A DNA stretch of 32,176 bases from the NCBI GenBank assembly GCA_035539855.1, contig DATLHO010000129.1, positions 1 through 32,176 of the forward strand, read 5' to 3'. Position 1 is the stretch's first letter. Each line of letters begins with the position of its first letter. Positions 26,668 to 32,176 of the stretch are shown piece by piece. The translations under genes were made by a program, and so were the position numbers. A model generated the notes under the pieces. That model did not search any database, was not told the origin of the DNA, and saw only the letters and a list, made by a program, of their open reading frames with translations. The stretch is from DATLHO01 sp035539855 (GTDB lineage: Bacteria; Bacteroidota; Ignavibacteria; OLB7).

Positions 26668-28022
26668 TGGCAACCCGACGCACCATGACACGCATTCGAA
26701 CCCTCGTTGCCCTCGGAGTGCTGCTGCTCTCGGGCGCCGCTTCCGCCACGCCCGACACCAGTGGCGCCTCGTACGTGCGCCGCTGGAACAGCGCGATCAC
26801 CGAGGTGATGATCGAGGATGGCTTCTCCCCCGCGGCCCAGGCGCGCTTCTTCTCGTACCTGCACATCGCGGCGTACGAGGCGTCGCGGCATGGGTCGCCC
26901 GGATGGCTTTCGCTTGCCGGAACCGTGCGCGATCTCAAACCGGTGCCGGCGCCGGAGAGCGGATGCGCGTACGACTGGCGCGTGGCGGCGATGGCGGCGT
27001 ACCGCAAGGTCGCGTCGCTCTCGCTCTTCAGGATCTACATCACCGACAGTCTCTACGACGTCGCGATGGCGGAGCTCGCCGCAGCGGGAGTGTCGGCCGA
27101 GGTTCGAAGCTGCTCCGAGCGCTACGGCGTACGCGTCGGCGAGCACGTCCTCGCATGGATGAAGCCCGACGGGTACGTGAAGATCCAGGCGAGTCCGAAG
27201 TACGTGATCCCGAGCTATGCCGGCGCGTGGGAGCCGACGCCGCCGGACTTCAAGGAACCGGCGGATCCCTTCTGGGGACCGACGATGCGACCGCTGACGC
27301 TCGACTCGGCGCGGCAGTTCCCGGCGATGCCCGAGGTGGCCTTCAGCGACGCCGCCGACTCCCGCTTCCATCGCCTGGCGCGCGAGGTCTACGACGTGAC
27401 GCGATCGCTCACGAAAGAGCAGGAAGCGATCGCCATGTTCTGGAACGACACGCCGGTACGCACGCATCACTACGGGCACCTCATGTATGCGTCGCGGCAG
27501 ATCTCGCCGACGGGTCACTGGATGAGCATCGCCGAGTCCGCGTCGAAGACGGCCGGCGCGGATATGGCCCGCACGCTCGCGGTCTTCGTGTCGACTTCCG
27601 TCTCGATCTACGACGTGTTGATCTCCTGCTGGGGCGAGAAGTTCCGCAGCAACGTCATGCGTCCGGTCACCTACATCAACCGCTACATCGACTCGACGTG
27701 GCAACCGTTGATCCAGACGCCTCCGTTCCCGGAGCACACGAGCGGGCACAGCTCCATCTCCGGCGCAGCCTCGACCGTGCTGACGCACTGGTTCGGGACG
27801 CGCGCGTTCACCGATAGCACCGAGGAGCGCTTCGGCTGGGGCGTGCGATCGTTCGCATCGTTCGAGGAGGCGGCGCGGGAGGCGGCGATGAGCCGGTTGT
27901 ACGGAGGCATCCACTACAGCCACGGCAACGCCGCGGGACTCGACAACGGCCAGCGGATCGGCGCGTGGGTGGTCCGGCGACTGCAGCTTCGTGAGGAGCC
28001 GAGAACCGCCGACGGAGAGTGA
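26667..28022 (+). CDS. Exported PAP2 / vanadium-dependent haloperoxidase-like protein
   Basis: 451 residues from the ATG at 26667, which overlaps the preceding stop by one base; AAGGAG lies 11 bases upstream. A signal peptide (MATRRTMTRIRTLVALGVLLL, cut near ASA) is present. The three acid phosphatase/haloperoxidase motifs are intact: Lys325 and Arg332-Pro333 in KFRSNVMRP, the SGH motif with His361 in HTSGHSSISGA, and SRLYGGIH with Arg410 and the metal-liganding His416. In haloperoxidases these bind vanadate; in PAP2 phosphatases they hold phosphate. The sequence alone does not say which is bound. The Asp often found just after the last His is replaced here (HYSHGN). Co-occurrence of this enzyme type with an ASPIC/FG-GAP protein is common in Bacteroidota, and the overlap indicates translational coupling. 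Confidence 0.9.
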   Translation: MATRRTMTRIRTLVALGVLLLSGAASATPDTSGASYVRRWNSAITEVMIEDGFSPAAQARFFSYLHIAAYEASRHGSPGWLSLAGTVRDLKPVPAPESGCAYDWRVAAMAAYRKVASLSLFRIYITDSLYDVAMAELAAAGVSAEVRSCSERYGVRVGEHVLAWMKPDGYVKIQASPKYVIPSYAGAWEPTPPDFKEPADPFWGPTMRPLTLDSARQFPAMPEVAFSDAADSRFHRLAREVYDVTRSLTKEQEAIAMFWNDTPVRTHHYGHLMYASRQISPTGHWMSIAESASKTAGADMARTLAVFVSTSVSIYDVLISCWGEKFRSNVMRPVTYINRYIDSTWQPLIQTPPFPEHTSGHSSISGAASTVLTHWFGTRAFTDSTEERFGWGVRSFASFEEAAREAAMSRLYGGIHYSHGNAAGLDNGQRIGAWVVRRLQLREEPRTADGE

Positions 28023-28150
28023 CGAGCACGATTCGATCTTCACGTGCTCTTCATCGAGTGACCCTAGATTCGTACCCGTAGGTTGTATGTACACTTCTCT
28101 CACCCCCTCCGTCGCGATCGTGTCACGCTGATGGAGTAGAGAGTCGAAAG

Positions 28151-28182
28151 CGCCCGGCACCTGGCCCGGGCGTTTTCATTTT
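28151..28182 (+). terminator. Intrinsic terminator of the haloperoxidase operon
   Basis: CGCCCGG (28151-28157) pairs with CCGGGCG (28166-28172), loop of 8, and is followed by TTTTCATTTT. The preceding AAAG can extend the stem into the T-run. It lies about 130 bases after the stop codon. Confidence 0.8.
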
Positions 28183-28217
28183 GTCCATCCGGCGCCAGCC
28201 GGGCGGCAACAACAAGA

Positions 28218-28249
28218 AAGTCCGGCCGCTTCCCTGGGCGGCCGGACTT
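28218..28249. terminator. Perfect 12-bp hairpin, possibly a minus-strand terminator
   Basis: AAGTCCGGCCGC (28218-28229) pairs perfectly with GCGGCCGGACTT (28238-28249), loop of 8. The plus-strand tail is GTGTGTCC, but the minus-strand tail is TCTTGTTGTT. Position and tail suggest that it could stop transcription coming from the right on the minus strand, although no minus-strand gene is recognised there. It could instead be a second plus-strand terminator. Confidence 0.5.
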
Positions 28250-28676
28250 GTGTGTCCGCGACGAATCGAGTCGGGTCGCGGCACACGGAATTACTCCGAG
28301 TGCCACCGCTCCTTCCCTGTCGGAGCTCCCTTCCCGCCGCCACGCATTCGGTCGATCGCCGTGTACATCGACGTTCGGCCGCGAAGGCCGCCTCGGTCCC
28401 TGAACCGCGACGGGCCACGGATGATCTGGTCGAGCTGGCAAGCCAGTCGATGAGGAGCGATCCCGACGGTCCAGGCCGGCCGACGATCGTCGATCGCCGG
28501 ACGCCGCTCCCCTGCCAAACGAAGACCGGGGCGAATGCCTCGGTCTCTGCAGTAGGAGCCGCTCGCCATCGCTTCGGTCACACCCCGCGAGAGCGGCCAA
28601 ACGCCCGTCAACGGCCACCAACTGTATCGATGCGTTCCAAACGGGGAGGTTCTGGTTCATTCCGCAAAGTCAATGC
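28250..28676. other. Gene-free stretch
   Basis: Only short open frames with coding-unlike composition are present on either strand. One plus-strand hairpin stands out: AGACCGGGGC (28523-28532) pairs with GCCTCGGTCT (28537-28546) around a 4-base loop, with a G-U pair that favours the plus strand. The diagnostic cores of RNase P RNA and tmRNA were looked for on both strands and not found. Confidence 0.4.
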
Positions 28677-28707
28677 TTGACACGCGCCGTCGCAGAGGGT
28701 ACCTTTG
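28677..28707 (+). promoter_or_regulatory. Strong promoter-like site
   Basis: A perfect TTGACA at 28677-28682, a 17-base spacer, then TACCTTTG at 28700-28707. The second element fits the Bacteroidota -7 consensus TAnnTTTG exactly, and TTGACA gives a perfect sigma-70 -35. Predicted start is near 28712. This is the best promoter seen in the window and it has no ORF directly downstream. Confidence 0.65.
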
Positions 28708-28711
28708 CCCG

Positions 28712-28850
28712 TGGACGATGACCTTCACGGGTTGTCGATTCCGCTACGGCCCGGCCGATAAGGGGGAAATTCGGTCGGGTCGTCCTATGTCCGGACCATT
28801 CCTGGGGCCCTCGTCAGTGCCGCGACTCGATCGCGGCATCATTGTTTCTG
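28712..28850 (+). ncRNA. Candidate small structured RNA of unknown class
   Basis: A transcript from the promoter at 28677 to the terminator at 28818-28850 would be about 140 nt and contain no credible ORF. It can fold: GGACGA (28713-28718) pairs with TCGTCC (28780-28785), enclosing a long hairpin in which CCCGGCCGA pairs with TCGGTCGGG (one G-U; the pairing can extend to 11 bp with two G-U if the outer helix yields). The purine-rich loop is TAAGGGGGAAAT. All wobble pairs are G-U on the plus strand and would be mismatches on the minus strand. It does not match the features I know for 6S RNA, tmRNA, RNase P RNA or the fluoride riboswitch. It could also be the leader of the ORF at 29061. Confidence 0.4.
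28818..28850 (+). terminator. Probable intrinsic terminator of the candidate RNA
   Basis: TGCCGCG (28818-28824) pairs with CGCGGCA (28832-28838) around a 7-base loop, followed by the T-rich tail TCATTGTTTCTG. Confidence 0.55.
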
Positions 28851-28862
28851 CACATTGACTAC

Positions 28863-28935
28863 GAGGTTCGACGAACCTCCGGTCCCCCTCCAACGGCCGA
28901 CGACACGAGGCCTCCGCACTGATGCGGGGGCCTCG
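28863..28935 (+). other. Two hairpins upstream of a small ORF
   Basis: GAGGTT (28863-28868) pairs with AACCTC (28874-28879). CGAGGCCTCCGCA (28906-28918) pairs with TGCGGGGGCCTCG (28923-28935), 13 bp with one U-G pair and a CTGA loop. Neither has a T-tract. The U-G pair favours a plus-strand RNA. They may be extra termination structures or a leader. Confidence 0.4.
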
Positions 28936-29024
28936 CCGCGTATCGGGGTCGGGGATCGCGGCTTCGTTGCAGTGTGGATACAGTCTGGCATTCTCGTTGC
29001 GTTAATCTGAAATGAGTCAGATGA

Positions 29025-29053
29025 ATGACAGTTTCGATTCGATAGCATATTTG
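29025..29053 (+). promoter_or_regulatory. Weak promoter candidate before the 29061 ORF
   Basis: ATGACA at 29025-29030 and CATATTTG at 29046-29053 (one mismatch to TAnnTTTG). The implied start is almost at the ATG at 29061, so the transcript would be leaderless or translation would begin at the ATG at 29082. Confidence 0.3.
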
Positions 29054-29060
29054 AAGAACG

Positions 29061-29333
29061 ATGTTCATCCGTGATGATTCGATGGGGGTGTTCCGAGTAG
29101 TGCCGGAGGCGAGTCAGGCGAGCGCGCCGGAGGCGGTCCTCTCGCACGTGTCCTCGAGGCCGGTGCGGCGGGTGCTGATCGAGAAGATCAGCGAGCGCAA
29201 CGTGATCTCGCTCCAGTGCGATGGCGGCAGCGTCGTCGGAGACGTTCCGTCGTGGGTCCTGCAGGAGCTCGATCGGCGCGAGCTGTTGCCGACCATGCTC
29301 GGCAGCTATCTGCGGGACATGGGATACCTGTGA
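29061..29333 (+). CDS. Small hypothetical protein (90 aa)
   Basis: An ORF of 90 codons whose third positions are strongly G/C-rich, like the real genes nearby and unlike the flanking gene-free DNA, so it is probably coding. ATG at 29082 would give 83 residues and avoid a leaderless start. No signal peptide or membrane segment. The second half is compact and mixed in charge: RVLIEKISERNVISLQ, DVPSWVLQELDRRELLP and a C-terminal LGSYLRDMGYL helix. I recognise no family and assign no function. It is isolated, with its own upstream AT-richer region and a hairpin at 29388 downstream. Confidence 0.55.
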   Translation: MFIRDDSMGVFRVVPEASQASAPEAVLSHVSSRPVRRVLIEKISERNVISLQCDGGSVVGDVPSWVLQELDRRELLPTMLGSYLRDMGYL

Positions 29334-29387
29334 CGGTCCTTCGTTCACGGCCTCGACACCAGTAGTCTCATGCCGGTCACCGGCAAA

Positions 29388-29414
29388 CAGCCCGTCCGGA
29401 GTTCGGACGGGCTC
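29388..29414 (+). terminator. Hairpin terminator after the 29061 ORF
   Basis: AGCCCGTCCG (29389-29398) pairs with CGGACGGGCT (29404-29413) around a 5-base loop. The tail (CGTCGTGTTCCC) is only weakly T-rich. Confidence 0.55.
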
Positions 29415-29537
29415 GTCGTGTTCCCCTCGATCGTCGACCCACGTCTCCCAGGAGTCCACTCCGGCTAACTCGCGCCCGGGTCGATTCGTTGTCCGTGGTC
29501 GGCACGGCGCCACTGCTCCCACCAATCCAACGATCTC

Positions 29538-29807
29538 ATGAGCCTTCCCTGGTGGCTCGACGGCTACGAGCCCGATGCGGTCGAGCGGGTCCTCCGCTGC
29601 CTTGCAATTCAATCCCGGCTCCAGCTCGAGGGCATCGAGGCCGACATCGCGAGCCGGCTGCTGCGCAACGGCTATGTGCGCGGCGAGCTCGAGTCGACCG
29701 TGGTCGGCGCGGACGGACCCCTGGCGATCGAGCTGGAGTCACGGGGGCTCAGCGACCTCGGCGGGGCTCTGCTCGCGCGCATCGCGCACTTCGACGCGCT
29801 TGGCTGA
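29538..29807 (+). CDS. Small hypothetical protein (89 aa)
   Basis: 89 codons with G/C-rich third positions. The protein begins MSLPWWLDGYEPDAVERVLR and is largely helical by eye: AVERVLRCLAIQSRLQLEGI and ADIASRLLRNGYVRGELES, then a strand-like TVVGADGPLAIELESRG and a final LGGALLARIAHFDALG helix. No signal peptide, metal-binding motif or known domain was recognised. No Shine-Dalgarno precedes the ATG. It may be a small cytoplasmic protein; no function is proposed. It has no obvious similarity to the other small ORF at 29061. The stop codon is three bases before a consensus DnaA box. Confidence 0.5.
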   Translation: MSLPWWLDGYEPDAVERVLRCLAIQSRLQLEGIEADIASRLLRNGYVRGELESTVVGADGPLAIELESRGLSDLGGALLARIAHFDALG

Positions 29808-29810
29808 CGC

Positions 29811-29819
29811 TGTGGATAA
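29811..29819 (-). promoter_or_regulatory. Consensus DnaA box
   Basis: TGTGGATAA on the plus strand equals the perfect DnaA box TTATCCACA on the minus strand. An 8/9 match (TGTGGATAC) lies at 28973-28981. No cluster was found, so a replication origin is not supported; a regulatory site or a chance match are alternatives. Confidence 0.35.
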
Positions 29820-29916
29820 CTCGCTCGCGATCGGCGTCGCGGGAGTCGAATTCGCCCCGAGTCACAACGCGTCAAACGGTCACATTCGGCGAGAAAATAA
29901 ATATTTGGCCGAAAGC

Positions 29917-29948
29917 TTGCGCTGGCGACCCTCACGGCCGTATGTTTG
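29917..29948 (+). promoter_or_regulatory. Bacteroidota-type promoter with AT-rich upstream element
   Basis: TTG at 29917-29919 and TATGTTTG at 29941-29948 (exact TAnnTTTG) are 21 bases apart. The AT-rich stretch 29891-29907 lies where an UP element would. It is bracketed by an inverted repeat, TTCGGC (29885-29890) and GCCGAA (29908-29913). Predicted start is near 29955, on the way to the surface-protein gene at 30455. Confidence 0.45.
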
Positions 29949-29954
29949 CCTCGG

Positions 29955-30454
29955 TCTTACGACACTGCGTCTCGAATCCAATGGGCACTTGGATCTGCGC
30001 ACAGAGCCTCTTCAGTTCGGCTATCGCCACGCTCTCGTCTCGTCGATATCCCCCCTTCGACTGACTCCAGCAGCACTCGATCTCACAGCCCACCTACTGC
30101 GCACAGGCACGTGCGACGGGCCGACGAGAACGATTGCGGCGAGCGATTCCGGACACTTCTGACGAGCTCTTCCATTTCCGTCGACATCTCGCATTGTGGC
30201 ATTTGCGAGAGTTGAGCCGGCGCTCCACGCGCCATCCGCTCACGCGTCGAACGCACCCGCCCATTCGATTCCAACGCCTCGGGTCAACGGATCTCGTCCG
30301 AGCTTCGCGATTTCGCGACGTGGCTGGGCAGCCGCGCGGTACTTCGCGCCAGGTTCAACGCATTGAGCCGGCGAGAAGTAGAGAGCAGGACACAATGGGC
30401 CGGCGATGTGGGCACATCGGCCGGAGAGTTAACACTCTCAAACAGGGCACAACA
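29955..30454 (+). other. Long structured leader or gene-free region before the surface protein
   Basis: About 500 bases without a credible ORF. Three hairpins lie close to the start codon: GGTTCAA/TTGAGCC (30352-30369, CGCA loop); a bulged stem in which CCGG and CGATGTG pair with CACATCG and CCGG (30399-30424); and GAGAGT/ACTCTC (30424-30439, TAAC loop). If transcription starts near 29955 this is a long 5' untranslated region with a structured end. Confidence 0.4.
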
Positions 30455-32152
30455 ATGACTGGGCACGGACCTTCGAGCACGCTGCTGCGCGCTCTCCTTC
30501 TGACGACCACGCTGATCCTCGCGGGCATCGCCTCTCAGCCGACCGCCATCGCACAGATCAAGACCAAGGAAACCGCTACCAAGACGATCAAGGCGTCGGC
30601 CGGTCTGACGACCGCCCGCTACAGCTACTTCCCGACCTCGAGCACGACCGACGGTCGTTTCGTCTCGCTCGTCGGCGCGAACCTGCAGTCGATGGCCGGC
30701 GACATCATCGAGTTCGGACTCGGTCTGCCCGGCTCCGCGGACTCGCTGCGCATCGGCATCTTCGACGGCGAGACGAGCGGCCTCTGGGATCTCGGCTCGA
30801 CCGCGCTCTCGTTCAAGCTCTACGCCGACTCGCTGGCCGACGGCACCGGAGCGGTCGAGCTCGGCTCGTGGAGCGGCTCGAGCATGACCGACAACGGCTG
30901 GTTCGACATCACGCTCGCCAAGAACGATCTCGCGAAGACCTCCGACACGATCTACTTCTACCGCCTGGTCGTTCGCCTGACCGACACGACGACGAAGACG
31001 TGGAGCAACTTCAAGATCCGCACGAACGGCACGGCCGCCCTTCTTCCGCGCGCCTTCGCCTTCGCCGCCCCGCTGTTCACGACCGCCGAGGCGCGGATCC
31101 TCTATCCGAACTACCCGGCGACGTCGCAGACCACCTACAATGGCACCTGGAAGTTCTTCGTGAGCGTTCCGGATCCCATCGAGAGCATCGAGATCTGGGA
31201 CGGTGACATGGACTACGGCTCGTACGACGGCATCCAGAAGGACACCGACGACGTCGACACGCCGAACTCGCTGCCGGCATGGTGCATGAGCTCGGTCGCT
31301 CGCTCGGAGGGCACCGGCACGTCGAACGACTTCATCATCCAGAACGGCGTGCGCTCGACGACGACCCGCATGACCGGCGCGCCGGCCGACGACAACTACA
31401 ACACGTGGTATCGCCGCTCGCCGTCGGTCGGCTACACGCTCACCGACCCGTACGGCGTCGAGTACGAGAACGGCAACCCGTCGGGCAACCTCGAGTGGGA
31501 GCGCTTCCGCCTCAGCACGATCCTGACGTCGGCGTCGCACTACGACTACTACGCGTCGTTCCTGCCGCGCGGCACCTACCAGCTCGACCTCAACGGGATG
31601 GACATCGGCAACCTCAACGCGTGGCGCGTCTACGCCTCGATGCTCGGCGCCAGCGACACGACCGTGCTGGACTCGGGCGCGGCCGACACCTACGGACCGA
31701 CGACGACGAACTTCCGCTTCACTCCGGTCTTCACCGGCGTCGACTCTTCCGGCAACCCGATTCCCGTTCTGGTGCCGACGACGAACACGAGCGGCGGCAC
31801 GGGTACCTGGGGATGGTGGCAGGCCAACGGCAACCGGTGGACGGTCAACATCGTCACGGTCGGCGGCATCTCCTACACCCGCAGCGAGGCGGTCGCACTC
31901 ATGGGCAACGCCGGCAGCGATCTCTGCAAGCGCATCGCCCGCGAGCTGATCGCCGCGAAGCTGAACGTCCTCAACGGCAACAACGCGGCGTGCATCCATC
32001 AGGTGATCATCGACGCCGACGCCTGGCTCATCGCCAATCCGATCGGAACGACCAACCCGAACACGGTGACCGGCAACCCGATCTATCGCGCCCTGCAGCG
32101 CTACAACACCGGCCAGTCCGACTGCGCCGGCGGCAACGGCAGCCTGCTCTAA
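30455..32152 (+). CDS. Secreted surface protein with C-terminal GYWKNH-like domain
   Basis: 565 residues from the ATG at 30455. An in-frame ATG at 30395 has a better Shine-Dalgarno (AGGA, 4-base gap) but would put 20 polar residues before the signal peptide. The export signal is RALLLTTTLILAGIASQ with cleavage near AIAQ. The mature protein is Thr/Ser/Asp-rich and strand-rich, with no Lys/Arg clusters, as in extracellular proteins. The C-terminal 100 residues contain WGWWQANGNRWTV, GGISYTRSEAVALMGN, ELIAAKLNVLNG and IDADAWLIANP. This matches the helical domain that often ends SdrD-like or choice-of-anchor surface proteins (usual start GYWKNHPEAW). No sorting signal is obvious after it. Function is unknown; an abundant cell-surface or matrix protein fits the strong-looking promoter. 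Confidence 0.8.
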   Translation: MTGHGPSSTLLRALLLTTTLILAGIASQPTAIAQIKTKETATKTIKASAGLTTARYSYFPTSSTTDGRFVSLVGANLQSMAGDIIEFGLGLPGSADSLRIGIFDGETSGLWDLGSTALSFKLYADSLADGTGAVELGSWSGSSMTDNGWFDITLAKNDLAKTSDTIYFYRLVVRLTDTTTKTWSNFKIRTNGTAALLPRAFAFAAPLFTTAEARILYPNYPATSQTTYNGTWKFFVSVPDPIESIEIWDGDMDYGSYDGIQKDTDDVDTPNSLPAWCMSSVARSEGTGTSNDFIIQNGVRSTTTRMTGAPADDNYNTWYRRSPSVGYTLTDPYGVEYENGNPSGNLEWERFRLSTILTSASHYDYYASFLPRGTYQLDLNGMDIGNLNAWRVYASMLGASDTTVLDSGAADTYGPTTTNFRFTPVFTGVDSSGNPIPVLVPTTNTSGGTGTWGWWQANGNRWTVNIVTVGGISYTRSEAVALMGNAGSDLCKRIARELIAAKLNVLNGNNAACIHQVIIDADAWLIANPIGTTNPNTVTGNPIYRALQRYNTGQSDCAGGNGSLL

Positions 32153-32176
32153 CTACAAGTCGTCGCTCAGTCGAGG

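Noticed and set aside
23203..28160. Minus-strand ORFs of 610 and 627 residues opposite the ASPIC protein and haloperoxidase
   Set aside because: Shadows; the plus-strand proteins have intact family motifs and the antisense products do not.
28100..28660. 186-residue minus-strand ORF and several overlapping frames
   Set aside because: Composition is not gene-like, it runs through the haloperoxidase terminator, and there is no recognisable domain.
28712..28790. Fluoride riboswitch (GATGACCTTC resembles its GATGGNGTTC segment)
   Set aside because: The remaining conserved pseudoknot bases are missing and no fluoride transporter follows.
28862..28880. tRNA T-arm-like sequence GGTTCGACG
   Set aside because: The base closing the loop does not pair and no acceptor, D or anticodon arms are found.
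29811..29913. Replication origin (DnaA box plus AT-rich hairpin)
   Set aside because: Only one perfect DnaA box and one distant 8/9 match; no cluster, and no dnaA, dnaN or other origin-linked gene nearby.
29489..30215. Overlapping plus-strand frames in the leader of the surface-protein gene
   Set aside because: Ser/Arg-rich translations with no start signal or domain; base composition differs from the genes.

Overview
The window is a GC-rich bacterial chromosome segment, compact and mostly housekeeping, from a diderm (LPS-type outer-membrane) organism. The best guess is the FCB group (Bacteroidota / Chlorobiota / Kapabacteria / Gemmatimonadota side). Reasons: a helix-hairpin-helix protein fused to a long outer-membrane-like region, a DUF4292 lipoprotein beside a TPR lipoprotein, an ASPIC/FG-GAP secreted protein coupled to a vanadium-haloperoxidase-like enzyme, few clear Shine-Dalgarno sites, and promoter-like sites resembling the Bacteroidota TAnnTTTG element. 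The phylum is an inference. No tRNA, rRNA, insertion sequence, prophage or CRISPR was seen.

Layout. 1-4 kb: HHH/outer-membrane protein, LolA-like carrier, YihY-family membrane protein (all +), then a G-rich convergent intergenic with a strong hairpin. 4.2-6.6 kb: L,D-transpeptidase lipoprotein and peptide chain release factor 1 (both -). 6.8-12.1 kb: TPR lipoprotein, DUF4292 lipoprotein and LptD (+), an envelope-biogenesis cluster. 12.2-12.35 kb: the 4.5S-type SRP RNA with its own promoter and terminator. 12.8-18.9 kb: RNase E/G with a huge disordered insertion, Dxr (isoprenoid synthesis) and RseP (site-2 protease), closed by a terminator. 19.0-22.3 kb: SurE, an LptF/LptG permease and MoeA, preceded by a nine-copy heptanucleotide repeat. 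22.5-28.0 kb: an unrecognised lipoprotein, a 1140-residue FG-GAP/ASPIC protein and a coupled PAP2/vanadium-haloperoxidase-like protein. 28.0-30.45 kb: a gene-poor stretch with two small unknown ORFs, several hairpins, two good promoter-like sites and a possible new small RNA. 30.45-32.15 kb: a secreted surface protein.

Functionally the window is dominated by envelope building: LPS transport (LptD, LptF/G), lipoprotein/outer-membrane delivery (LolA-like, DUF4292), cell-wall cross-linking (L,D-transpeptidase) and membrane proteolysis (RseP), with RNA processing and translation termination (RNase E/G, RF1, SRP RNA). The points most worth following up are the roughly 690-residue charged insertion inside the S1 domain of RNase E/G, the unexplained transcription unit at about 28.68-28.85 kb, and the long structured leader before the last gene. 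I did not find a clearly new multi-gene system.
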